This document shows, one piece after another, positions 26,181-33,591 of a stretch of DNA of 40,820 nt. Numbering within the stretch: position 1 is the first letter of the stretch; the number at the start of each line of letters is the position of its first letter. Origin of the DNA: Candidatus Dormiibacterota bacterium (GTDB taxonomy: Bacteria > Chloroflexota > Dormibacteria > Aeolococcales > Aeolococcaceae); assembly GCA_003142035.1 (NCBI GenBank), contig PLOF01000043.1, positions 55,591 through 96,410 of the forward strand. Reading direction: 5' to 3'. Position numbers and translations under genes: made by a program. The notes below the pieces were generated by a model that saw only the letters and a list, made by a program, of their open reading frames with translations, did no database searches and was not told where the DNA came from.

Positions 26181-26663
26181 ATGATCCCTCCATCGGGGCA
26201 CGGGGGGCGGCACCGCGGCTGGCGCAGCCGGCGCTTCGGCGCGTTGGCCGCCGCCCTAGTCGTTGTCCTCGGCGCGGCGGTGGTGCTGATCGTCCGGCAG
26301 GCGACGGGAGGCTCGCCCTGGACGGGTGTCGTGATCAAGGTTTCGCAGTGCCCGGCCGATGCCGAGGGTTGCCGGGCGTTCGTAGTCCCTGCTGACGACC
26401 AGCAGGTGTCCATCCCCCCGGTGGTGGCCTACGCCGGATGGACGGGGAGCGCCACCACTCTGGATGTCCGGCTTCGCGCGGGCTCCTACGCCGTGACGCT
26501 CGAGGGGTGCAGCGGGGATGAGTCCGGCTACACGTCGGTGGCCGTCACCGCGGGCACCCACCCGACCGTCGATCTCTCCAGCGGCCTCTGGTTTAATCCG
26601 GCGTTCTTGAGCCGGACGTGCCCGGGGTTCCATCCCGTCGCCGGGCAGCCCGCCTTCCCCTAG
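26181..26663 (+). CDS. Anchored exported protein of unknown function
   Basis: A basic N-terminus (RHRGWRSRRFG) leads into one transmembrane helix (about 20-40) without a signal-peptidase site that I can see, so the remaining 120 residues are probably extracytoplasmic. These contain four cysteines (in SQCPADAEGC, LEGCSG and SRTCPGF) that could form two disulfides. A beta-rich region VRLRAGSYAVTLEGCSGD suggests a small Ig-like or carboxypeptidase-regulatory-like domain. It is divergent from the aldo/keto reductase and convergent with the MMPL gene. No family recognised. Confidence 0.68.
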   Translation: MIPPSGHGGRHRGWRSRRFGALAAALVVVLGAAVVLIVRQATGGSPWTGVVIKVSQCPADAEGCRAFVVPADDQQVSIPPVVAYAGWTGSATTLDVRLRAGSYAVTLEGCSGDESGYTSVAVTAGTHPTVDLSSGLWFNPAFLSRTCPGFHPVAGQPAFP

Positions 26664-26727
26664 CACCGTCCTCCAAGGCACCACACCGCCCGGTGCCTGC
26701 CGCGCGTTGCGACCTACTCCCCATCCC

Positions 26728-28890
26728 TCAGAGCGGCGCGCTGTCGCCCTGCACCTCCCCACCCTCCAGGCGGTACAAACCCAGCCGCCGGTGCAGGGCG
26801 GCGAGGGGCGGGGGCGCCCACCAGTTCCAACGGCCGAGGATCGCCATCAGTGAGGGCACGAGCAGCGCGCGCACCACGCTCGAGTCGATGACGACCGCGA
26901 GCGCCGCCCCTAGCCCGATCTCCTTGAGGATCACGGTCTGAGCGAGGACCAGCGCGCCCACGGCGATGCAGAAGAGGATCGCCGCCGAGGTGACCACCCG
27001 TCCGACGCGCTGAAGCCCCAATGCGACCGCCTCACGGGTCGGCAGCCCGCTTCGGTATCCCTCGCGAATGCGGCTGAGCAGGAAGACGCCGTAGTCGGTG
27101 GAGAGGCCAAAGGCGAGCGCCCCCGCGAGTAGCGGCGTCATCAGGTTGATGGCTCCCTGGGGCGGGAACCCGAGCAGTCCGCTCAGCCAGCCCTTCTGGA
27201 AGACGAGGACGAGAAGCCCGAGCGTGGCGGTCATCGTAAGCATGTTCATGATCAGGGCCTTGACGGGGAGCACCACTGACGCGGTCATGACGAAGAGGAT
27301 CACGAGTGTCGTCGCCGCCAGCAGCAGCGCCGCCCACGGCAGGTGCGCGACCACACTCGCTTGGAAGTCGATGAAGCTCGCCGTGTACCCGGTGGCCCTG
27401 ACCGGGAACGGGGCGGGGATGCGCCCGACGGCGTTGGCCGCATCCTGGGAGGCCGTCGACACCGCCGACGCGCCGCCGAGCGTCGCTTCCACCTCCCAGC
27501 GGTCGGGGCCGAGCGCGACCGGTCTCTGCACACCGACCACTCCGGGGACGCGAGCCACCGCCGCCGCATAGGAGTCGATCTCGGCGGCCGCGGCAGGGCC
27601 CGCCGTGACGATGAGCTGCAGCGGTGCCGCGCTCACGGATGGGAAGTCTGACGAGAGGATGTTGTCGAGCCGCACCGCGGCCAGGCCTGCGGGCAGTCCC
27701 TTCGTCGAGAAGCCGGTGAACTGGACGCCGAGCGCCGAGGTGCCGGCCGCGAGCAGCACCAGGGTGACCACCAGCGCGATCGCCGCTGGTCTGCGCATTA
27801 CGGTGCGGGCCAGCCGTGACCACCACCCGGAATCGGCGGCCGCCTGCGCAGCCGCTCCGCGTCGGAGCAGGGAGAGGGCGTCGATGCGCGGGCCGAGCAG
27901 CGCCAGCACCGCCGGGAGCACCCCCACGGCTGCGATGGCGGAGGAGACCGTCACCATCATCCCCGCCAGTCCCATGGAGGAGATCGAGACGATGGGGAAG
28001 AGCAGCAGCGCACCGAGCGCGGCCGTCACCGTCGCCGCGCTGAAGAGCACGGTGCGACCCGCCGTGTTGAGCGTGCGCGCGAGCGCGGCGTGGCCCGCGC
28101 CCGTGGTCCTCATCTCCTCGCGGTAGCGGGAGACGATCAGCAGGCTGAAGTCGATGCTGAGGCCGACCCCCAGTGCATACACGAGATTCAGCGCGTACAC
28201 GGAAACGCTGCCCAAGCTCGTCGCGAGCAGGAGCCCCAGAGTCGTGAGCGCGATGCTCACCATCGCCCCGAAGAGAGGCAGCAGCCCCGCGACCACGCTC
28301 CGGAAGATGACGAGCAGCAGGACCAGCAGGATCGGGATGGCGATCGTTTCCGCGAGCCGCAGGTCCCGCAGGCTCTGCGCGCTCCCCTGGGCGTCGAGGG
28401 CGGTGGACCCGCCGAGGGTCACGTGGCCGGAGAGCAGAGGATCGGCGTCGATGCTCGCCTGCAGCGCGTTCGTGGCGGTGACCTCCTTGACCGCGCGCAG
28501 GCTGGCCACCACGAGGGCGCTCCTACCATCTCGCGAGATCAGCGCGGGCAGCCCCGTCGACCACGCGTCGGTGATCTGCACCACCTCGGGGCGCTGCCGG
28601 AGCAGGCGAACCACCGCGCTGACCCTCGCCGGCGTTCCCGACGCGAGGCTCGCGGGGGCGGGCAGCCCCACCAGCACCGTGTAGCCCTCCTCGACGTCGA
28701 CGCCGGTCGCGGCCTGCACCTCGGCGCGGGCCTGCGAGCTCGCCGTCGAGGGGTCGTCGTACTGGGAGAGGCTGTCGTTCAGCCGTCCTGAGACCACGCC
28801 GGTCAGGCCGAGACCGACCAGGGTGAGCGCCAGGAAGAGGAGGAGGACGTGCCAGGGACGCCTGCTGGCATTTCGGGCCAATCCGGACAT
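26728..28890 (-). CDS. MMPL-family RND transporter
   Basis: The 720-residue protein has the two-fold repeated RND layout. TM1 at about 13-35 leads to an external domain, a block of five helices containing GLSIDFSLLIVSRYREE, a second single helix and external domain (about 365-515), and a second helix block with FGLSTDYGVFLLSRIREGY. These GxxxD(Y/F) motifs carry the proton-relay Asp of MMPL transporters, which move lipids or hydrophobic compounds outward. No TetR or lipid-synthesis gene is adjacent, so the cargo is unknown. ATG 28890 has GGGAGACGGG upstream. Confidence 0.92.
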   Translation of the reverse strand: MSGLARNASRRPWHVLLLFLALTLVGLGLTGVVSGRLNDSLSQYDDPSTASSQARAEVQAATGVDVEEGYTVLVGLPAPASLASGTPARVSAVVRLLRQRPEVVQITDAWSTGLPALISRDGRSALVVASLRAVKEVTATNALQASIDADPLLSGHVTLGGSTALDAQGSAQSLRDLRLAETIAIPILLVLLLVIFRSVVAGLLPLFGAMVSIALTTLGLLLATSLGSVSVYALNLVYALGVGLSIDFSLLIVSRYREEMRTTGAGHAALARTLNTAGRTVLFSAATVTAALGALLLFPIVSISSMGLAGMMVTVSSAIAAVGVLPAVLALLGPRIDALSLLRRGAAAQAAADSGWWSRLARTVMRRPAAIALVVTLVLLAAGTSALGVQFTGFSTKGLPAGLAAVRLDNILSSDFPSVSAAPLQLIVTAGPAAAAEIDSYAAAVARVPGVVGVQRPVALGPDRWEVEATLGGASAVSTASQDAANAVGRIPAPFPVRATGYTASFIDFQASVVAHLPWAALLLAATTLVILFVMTASVVLPVKALIMNMLTMTATLGLLVLVFQKGWLSGLLGFPPQGAINLMTPLLAGALAFGLSTDYGVFLLSRIREGYRSGLPTREAVALGLQRVGRVVTSAAILFCIAVGALVLAQTVILKEIGLGAALAVVIDSSVVRALLVPSLMAILGRWNWWAPPPLAALHRRLGLYRLEGGEVQGDSAPL

Positions 28891-29073
28891 TCCCGTCTCC
28901 CATCTCGCCGCCGGCCACGGGTCGGGCAGTCCCGCCCCGGCCCCAGCGGAGTCTGTTAGCTCTGGCTCGAGCGCCGCATCTTTGGGACGGGGATTGGGAG
29001 TCTACTCAGGGGCTCGATGTCGTGATCGCCGGCCTGCGCGGTCGACGGGGCCCTGCGTCCAGCCTGGCTGGCC

Positions 29074-30303
29074 CTACGCGGCGGACGGCGATGCCAGCCG
29101 ACCTCTCGACACCTCCACGCCGTCCTTCCAGACCGCTTCGACATGCTCGCCGAGAGTGGCGAGCTGCAGGGGGTCCCCCGAGACCAGCACGAGGTCTGCC
29201 CGCTTGCCGGCCTCGATGGAGCCGAGCTCGTCCTGGAGGCCCAGCAGTTCGGCCGCGGTCTGGGTCGCCGCCGCCAGGGCCTCCGGAGCAGCCATGCCCT
29301 GCTCGGCCATGAGCGCCAGCTCGCGGAGGTTGCGACCGTGGGGCGTGATCGGACTGTCGGTGCCCATGGCGATCCGCACGCCGGCCGCGAGCGCCCGCCG
29401 GAACGAGTCACTGTGGGCCTCCTTCACCTCGCGCGCCTTGCGCAGGCTTGGCTCGGGAATCTGTGCCCCGGCTGCCGCGGCATCGATGACGCCCTGAACC
29501 GCCACCAGCGTCGGTACCAGGAAGGTGCCGCGATGGAGCATGAGATCGATCGCCTCGTCATCCAGGTAGATGCCGTGCTCGATCGAGCGAACCCCCGCCC
29601 GCACCGCATTCTTGATGCCGATCGTCGACTGAGCGTGGGCCATCACCCAGCGGCCGGCGGCGGCGGCCTCCGTCACCATCACCTCCAGCTCATCGGGGCG
29701 GAACTGCGGGTGGCGGGGATCGTCACCTGACGAGAGGACCCCACCCGAGCTGGCGACCTTGATCACGTCGGCGCCGTCGCGGATGAGCTCGCGCACCTTG
29801 CGGCGGATCTCCGCGGGTCCGTCCACCACTCCGCTCGGCATCCCCGGGTAGGTGGGGATGAGCGGTGCCTCGGCGCCGCTCGGCAGCCACGGGTCGCCGT
29901 GACCGCCGGTCTGGCTCAGCATCACCACTGAGATCTGAAGCCGCGGCCCGCTGATGAGGCCGTCCTCCAGGGCACGCTTCATCCCCAGATCCGCGCCCCC
30001 GGCGTCGCGAATCGTGGTGATGCCGGCTCGGAGCGTCTCCTGCAGGCTGCGAGCCGTCTCGAAGAAGCGGTATGAGAGCGGGGTCTGGAGCAGCCGCCAG
30101 ACATCGATGTGCCTCGCCGCGATGTGCACGTGGCAGTCGAAGAGCCCGGGCAGCAGGGTCCGGCCGGTCGCATCCACAGACCGGTCTCCGTCGAGGTGGT
30201 GGCCCACGTCAACGATCCGTCCATCCTCGATCGCCACGTCCGCCTCCGCAACCGTGCGCCCTCTGGCGTCGAAGACCTGGCCACCGCTGAACACTGTGCG
30301 CAT
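29074..30303 (-). CDS. Metal-dependent amidohydrolase (imidazolonepropionase/prolidase-like)
   Basis: A 409-residue amidohydrolase-superfamily enzyme. The N-terminal beta-sandwich (VFSGGQVFDARGRTV) leads to HVH (His58, His60), a candidate bridging Lys in ADVIKVASSGG, AHAQS and IEHGIYLDD with further His ligands, and the Asp in MGTDSP; it ends with the ADLVLVSGDPL strand. This matches the group of Xaa-Pro dipeptidases and cyclic-imide or organophosphate hydrolases. The ATG at 30303 has GGAGG before it. No signal peptide. The substrate cannot be deduced. Confidence 0.9.
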   Translation of the reverse strand: MRTVFSGGQVFDARGRTVAEADVAIEDGRIVDVGHHLDGDRSVDATGRTLLPGLFDCHVHIAARHIDVWRLLQTPLSYRFFETARSLQETLRAGITTIRDAGGADLGMKRALEDGLISGPRLQISVVMLSQTGGHGDPWLPSGAEAPLIPTYPGMPSGVVDGPAEIRRKVRELIRDGADVIKVASSGGVLSSGDDPRHPQFRPDELEVMVTEAAAAGRWVMAHAQSTIGIKNAVRAGVRSIEHGIYLDDEAIDLMLHRGTFLVPTLVAVQGVIDAAAAGAQIPEPSLRKAREVKEAHSDSFRRALAAGVRIAMGTDSPITPHGRNLRELALMAEQGMAAPEALAAATQTAAELLGLQDELGSIEAGKRADLVLVSGDPLQLATLGEHVEAVWKDGVEVSRGRLASPSAA

Positions 30304-30454
30304 ATCCGTCCTCCACGAGTTCCGACCGACCCCACCGCTTTCTGACGCCCTTTGGCTGCCGCGACTGCTGCTCGCTGGGGAGTTCCGGTTCGTCAAGCCC
30401 GCCGTGCGGAAGCGCACGCGGACGCCGGGGAAGCGCATTCACTTTAGACGGTCA

Positions 30455-30648
30455 ACCACCACCCACTTCGCCGTCGTGGGGAATCTCACCTGGGATCTGC
30501 TCGGCGCCCGCTCTGCGGGGCGCTGGGAGTTGACCTCTCCTCGGGCGGGGACGGCCGCCAGCCGCGGGAGGTGGCGGCCGCCTTCCGCGTGTACCATGAC
30601 CAAGCCGCGCTCCGGCTCCACCTGGATGAGCTGGGCATTCGGAGGTGA
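30455..30648 (+). pseudogene. Frameshifted relic of the HAD phosphatase C-terminus
   Basis: Translated in two frames, this piece matches the last 60 or so residues of the HAD protein at 24406-25089. The first frame reads AVVGNLTWDLLGARSAG (against VVVGDSIWDVLAARRAG). After a lost base near 30520 the next frame reads ALGVDLSSGG, then EVAAAFRVYHDQAALRLHLDELGIRR and a stop. The motif IV aspartate has become Asn. The 5' two-thirds of the gene are absent. It is a dead partial copy on the opposite strand, immediately before the encapsulated ferritin gene. Confidence 0.75.
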
Positions 30649-30691
30649 AGTCCCGCTCGCGGCGGCACGATCCTGAAAGGAGAGGCACCCG

Positions 30692-31078
30692 ATGGCTAGC
30701 GAAGGACTACACGAGCCGCTTCAACTTCTCGACGAAGCGATCATCGATCAGCACCGGGCCAGGACGTCCTTGTGTGAGGAGCTCGAGGCGATCGACTGGT
30801 ACGACCAGCGGGTGAAGGCGACCTCTGACGCAAGCCTTGCCGCGGTCCTCGCCCACAACCGAGACGAGGAGAAGGAACATGCCGCGATGCTCCTTGAGTG
30901 GCTGCGCCGGCACGATCCTGTCCTCGATGGGCACTTGCGCACCTTCCTGTTCACCTCCGAGCCGATCACCCAGGTCGAGGCCGAGATGACGGGCGCTGCA
31001 CCGGGGCCGGACGTGGCGCCTGGTACCCAGGGGTCGGAATCCCTCGGCATTGGCAGCCTCAAGGGGGCGGAGCAATGA
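30692..31078 (+). CDS. Encapsulated ferritin (EncFtn) cargo protein
   Basis: EncFtn oxidises Fe(II) inside an encapsulin shell. The 128-residue protein has the two-helix ferritin-like half (residues about 10-88) with CEELEAIDWYDQR and HNRDEEKEHAAMLLEWLRR. Glu30, Glu60 and His63 correspond to the ferroxidase-centre residues Glu32, Glu62 and His65 of the Rhodospirillum rubrum protein, with Trp36 and Tyr37 alongside. The C-terminus carries a Gly/Pro-rich linker and the encapsulin-targeting peptide SLGIGSLKG (117-125). A strong AAAGGAGAGG Shine-Dalgarno precedes the ATG. The stop overlaps the shell gene start as ATGA. Confidence 0.93.
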   Translation: MASEGLHEPLQLLDEAIIDQHRARTSLCEELEAIDWYDQRVKATSDASLAAVLAHNRDEEKEHAAMLLEWLRRHDPVLDGHLRTFLFTSEPITQVEAEMTGAAPGPDVAPGTQGSESLGIGSLKGAEQ

Positions 31079-31881
31079 ACCACCTGCACCGGGACCTGGC
31101 GCCCATTTCCGACGCGGCATGGACGGCGATTGATCAGGAGGCCAAGACACGGCTCGCCACCCACCTGGCGGCCCGAAAGCTGGTGGACTTTGCCGGACCG
31201 CACGGTTGGTCGCACTCCGCCACTCCCTTGGGCCGGCTCGTCTCGATCTCCGCACCGTCGGCGGGCGTTACGGCAGCGCAACGGCGCGTCTTGCCTTTGG
31301 TGGAGCTGCGGGCCGAATTCAAGGTCTCGCGCACCGAGGTGGACGACGCCGAGCGCGGAGCCACCGACTTCGATCTTGCCGGATTGGACAAGGCGGCGCG
31401 GCAGATCGCACTCGCGGAGAACGTGACCGTGTTCCACGGGCACCCGGCGGCCGGGATGCAGGGCATCACCGAGAGAACTTCGCACGAGCCGATCGTGCTC
31501 GGCAAGGACACGCCACGGTATCCGAATGGAGTCGCCCGCGCCGTCGACGTGCTTCGCCAGGCCGGGATCGACGGGCCCTACGGGCTGGCCATCGGCCCGG
31601 AGATCTACACGGAGATCGTCGAGACCACCGAGCACGGTGGCTACCTGCTCCTGGACCACCTCCGCCAGATCCTTGGTGGCCCGCTGGTGTGGGCGCCCGG
31701 TGTGCAGGGAGGGATCGTGCTCAGCCTGCGAGGTGGAGATTTCCTGCTCGACTGTGGGCAGGATCTGTCCATCGGTTATGCCGACCATGACGTCGATCTC
31801 GTCCGGCTGTATATCGAGGAGAGCTTCACCTTCAGGGTCCTTGAACCTGACGCCGCCGTGGCGCTCCGGGTGGGCACCTGA
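31075..31881 (+). CDS. Family 1 encapsulin shell protein
   Basis: The 268-residue product is the HK97-fold, linocin-M18-like shell protein that assembles an icosahedral nanocompartment. Recognisable stretches are HLHRDLAPISDAAWTAIDQEA at the N-terminus, ARKLVDFAGPHGW (the P-domain start that helps dock cargo), ELRAEFKVSRTEVDDAERGA, LAIGPEIYTEI and LSIGYADHDVDLVRLYIEESFTFRVLEP. The ATG overlaps the cargo stop, so shell and cargo are co-translated. With EncFtn the operon stores iron away from the cytosol and protects against oxidative stress. Confidence 0.95.
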   Translation: MNHLHRDLAPISDAAWTAIDQEAKTRLATHLAARKLVDFAGPHGWSHSATPLGRLVSISAPSAGVTAAQRRVLPLVELRAEFKVSRTEVDDAERGATDFDLAGLDKAARQIALAENVTVFHGHPAAGMQGITERTSHEPIVLGKDTPRYPNGVARAVDVLRQAGIDGPYGLAIGPEIYTEIVETTEHGGYLLLDHLRQILGGPLVWAPGVQGGIVLSLRGGDFLLDCGQDLSIGYADHDVDLVRLYIEESFTFRVLEPDAAVALRVGT

Positions 31882-31901
31882 CCAGGTAGGGTCCTCTCCG
31901 A

Positions 31902-32783
31902 TCAGATGAAGTAGCGGCCCTGTTCGAGGTCCTCGATGAGGCCGGGGTGGGTGGGCTTCCAGCCCAGGAGCTCCTGGGTGATGGTGCTGGAGGCGGGCAT
32001 GTCGGTGCCGAGCAGGTGCACGAGCATGCCCTCGTACTCCCCGGCGGGTAGAGACTTGGCCGGCAGGTCCAGGTGGCGGCCGATGGCCTCGGCGATCTCG
32101 CGGACGGGCACGCCTTCGTCTCCGACAGCGTTGAGCACCGCACCGGCGGGAGCCTGTTCGACAGCCAGCCGGTAAAGAGTCGCGGCGTCCTTCACGTGGA
32201 CGGCGGGCCAGCGGCTGGCCCCGTCGCCGATGTAGCCGGAGACGCCCTTGGTCCGGGCCATGGCGATGAGCTGGGGGATGAATCCGTGACGTTCCCCCTC
32301 GCCATGCACCGAGCGGGGCAGCATGACCAGGCAGGCGCGAACGTCCCGGTCTGCGGCAGCCAGCGCGGCCTGCATGTTGGTGATACGGGCCGCGATGGGC
32401 CCGGCGGCGACGAGTTCGTCGCGTTCGGTCGCGAGTCGTCCGGGCGTGACGAGCGTTCCGCCAGAGATCACCAGGGGCTTGCCGGAGCCGGCGAGGCTGG
32501 TTGCAAACGTCTCGATGGCCCTGGCGTCGGTCCGCGTCGCAGCCTCGGTCACGCTGGGCACGACGAAAGCCAGGTGGATGACCCCGTCGCTGTCGAGAGC
32601 ACCGGCGCGCAGCACGTCGATGTCGTTCAGGTCGCCGCGCAACACCTCGGCGCCCATGTCGGCGACGGCCTTGGCGGAGGCGTCCGAGCGGGCTAACCCG
32701 AGGACCTTGTGGCCGGCGCTCATGAGTTCGGGGACGACGGCCGAGCCGATCCAGCCGGAGGCACCGGTGACGAAGATGCGCAT
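31902..32783 (-). CDS. SDR-family NAD(P)-dependent epimerase/reductase
   Basis: An extended short-chain dehydrogenase/reductase of 293 residues. The cofactor loop TGASGWIGS is at residues 6-14, with RGDLND and HLAFVVPS strands typical of NAD-dependent epimerase-like proteins and GDGASRWPAVHVKDAA later. The canonical YxxxK is not obvious (the region after ISGGTLVTPGR lacks Tyr), so it belongs to the atypical reductase branch. ATG 32783 has GGGAGAG in front. It is divergent from the TetR gene, whose two operators lie in the shared promoter region, so it is the probable repression target. Confidence 0.88.
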   Translation of the reverse strand: MRIFVTGASGWIGSAVVPELMSAGHKVLGLARSDASAKAVADMGAEVLRGDLNDIDVLRAGALDSDGVIHLAFVVPSVTEAATRTDARAIETFATSLAGSGKPLVISGGTLVTPGRLATERDELVAAGPIAARITNMQAALAAADRDVRACLVMLPRSVHGEGERHGFIPQLIAMARTKGVSGYIGDGASRWPAVHVKDAATLYRLAVEQAPAGAVLNAVGDEGVPVREIAEAIGRHLDLPAKSLPAGEYEGMLVHLLGTDMPASSTITQELLGWKPTHPGLIEDLEQGRYFI

Positions 32784-32846
32784 GGAAACTCTCCCTGGCG
32801 GTGCTGACGTGATGAGGATGCGCGGCGCACACGCCGCGGTCGGAAC

Positions 32847-32871
32847 GTTGATGCGATCGGGTCACATCAAC
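32847..32871. promoter_or_regulatory. Operator O1 for the divergent TetR regulator
   Basis: GTTGATG-N11-CATCAAC is a 25-bp palindrome in the SDR/TetR intergenic region, with inner similarity GATGCGA versus TCACATC. Its centre is 33 bp, about three helical turns, from the O2 centre, so two dimers could bind on one face of the DNA. Confidence 0.55.
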
Positions 32872-32882
32872 GCTAACACAAG

Positions 32883-32901
32883 GATGCGACTGCGTCGCAT
32901 C
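32883..32901. promoter_or_regulatory. Operator O2 overlapping the tetR promoter
   Basis: GATGCGAC-TGC-GTCGCATC is a perfect 19-bp palindrome placed just before the TATGCT -10 of the regulator. It shares the GATGCGA half-site with O1. Binding here would block the regulator's own promoter, the usual TetR autorepression design. Confidence 0.62.
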
Positions 32902-32904
32902 GTC

Positions 32905-32910
32905 TATGCT
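32905..32910 (+). promoter_or_regulatory. TATGCT -10 element, leaderless tetR start
   Basis: TATGCT ends 6 bases before the GTG at 32917. ATG at 32914 and GTG at 32911 are nearer alternatives. No Shine-Dalgarno exists at any of them. Confidence 0.45.
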
Positions 32911-32916
32911 GTGATG

Positions 32917-33591
32917 GTGAGTAGATGGGCCCCGGACGCGCGTGAGCGCCTGGAGACCGCCGCGCTGGACCTGTTCGTGGAGAACGGGTATGAGGAGACG
33001 ACCGTCGCGCAGATCGCGGATCGCGCCGGTTTGAACCGCGCCACGTTCTTCCGGCACTTCGCCGATAAGCGGGAGGTTCTGTTCGGCGGTGAAGACGTGC
33101 TGGCCGGGCTGTTCGGCGACGCCATCCAGGGGGCCTCGCCGGAGGCGACGCCCTCTGAGTGCCTGCACGCCGCGTTAGTGGCCGCCGGGGCCGCGATGAC
33201 CCCGCAGCAGCGGGCCAAGGCCGCCCAGCGCGTGCTGGTGGTCGCGGCGAACACCGAAGTGCAGGAGCGGGGACTGCTCAAGCACGCCAGGATCGCCGGG
33301 TCGATCAGCGGCGCCCTGCGCGCACGGGGTGCGGACGAGCTGACCGCTCGACTGGGGGCGGAAGTGGGGATGCTCGCCTTCAGAATCGCCGTTGAGCGCT
33401 GGATGGAGTCGGACGATGACGAACCGTTCGCGCTCCATGCCGCAGCGGCCTTGAGTGAGCTGCTGACGCGCGCGGCCGAGTTCGACTCCCGATCGGCGAT
33501 TCCGGAGCTCACGCGCGGGAAAGCAGCTGTCGCAGTGCCGGCTCGTACACCTCGGAGAAGCTGGGAAACGGATGAACGACATCCGCCATGA
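32917..33591 (+). CDS. TetR-family transcriptional regulator
   Basis: The 224-residue protein has the TetR N-terminal helix-turn-helix (ARERLETAALDLFVENGYEETTV region, recognition part AGLNRATFFRHF at about 38-49) and a helical ligand-binding C-domain without recognisable ligand motif. GTG at 32917 is chosen because the TATGCT element leaves about the right distance for transcription to begin there; two starts lie 3 and 6 bases upstream. The last 83 bases overlap the end of the minus-strand flavoprotein gene. Target and autoregulation are inferred from the two palindromes upstream. Confidence 0.9.
   Translation: MSRWAPDARERLETAALDLFVENGYEETTVAQIADRAGLNRATFFRHFADKREVLFGGEDVLAGLFGDAIQGASPEATPSECLHAALVAAGAAMTPQQRAKAAQRVLVVAANTEVQERGLLKHARIAGSISGALRARGADELTARLGAEVGMLAFRIAVERWMESDDDEPFALHAAAALSELLTRAAEFDSRSAIPELTRGKAAVAVPARTPRRSWETDERHPP

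Noticed and set aside
28090-28791. Plus-strand frames opposite the MMPL gene
   Set aside because: The MMPL protein on the minus strand has complete two-fold RND architecture; these frames lack any motif.
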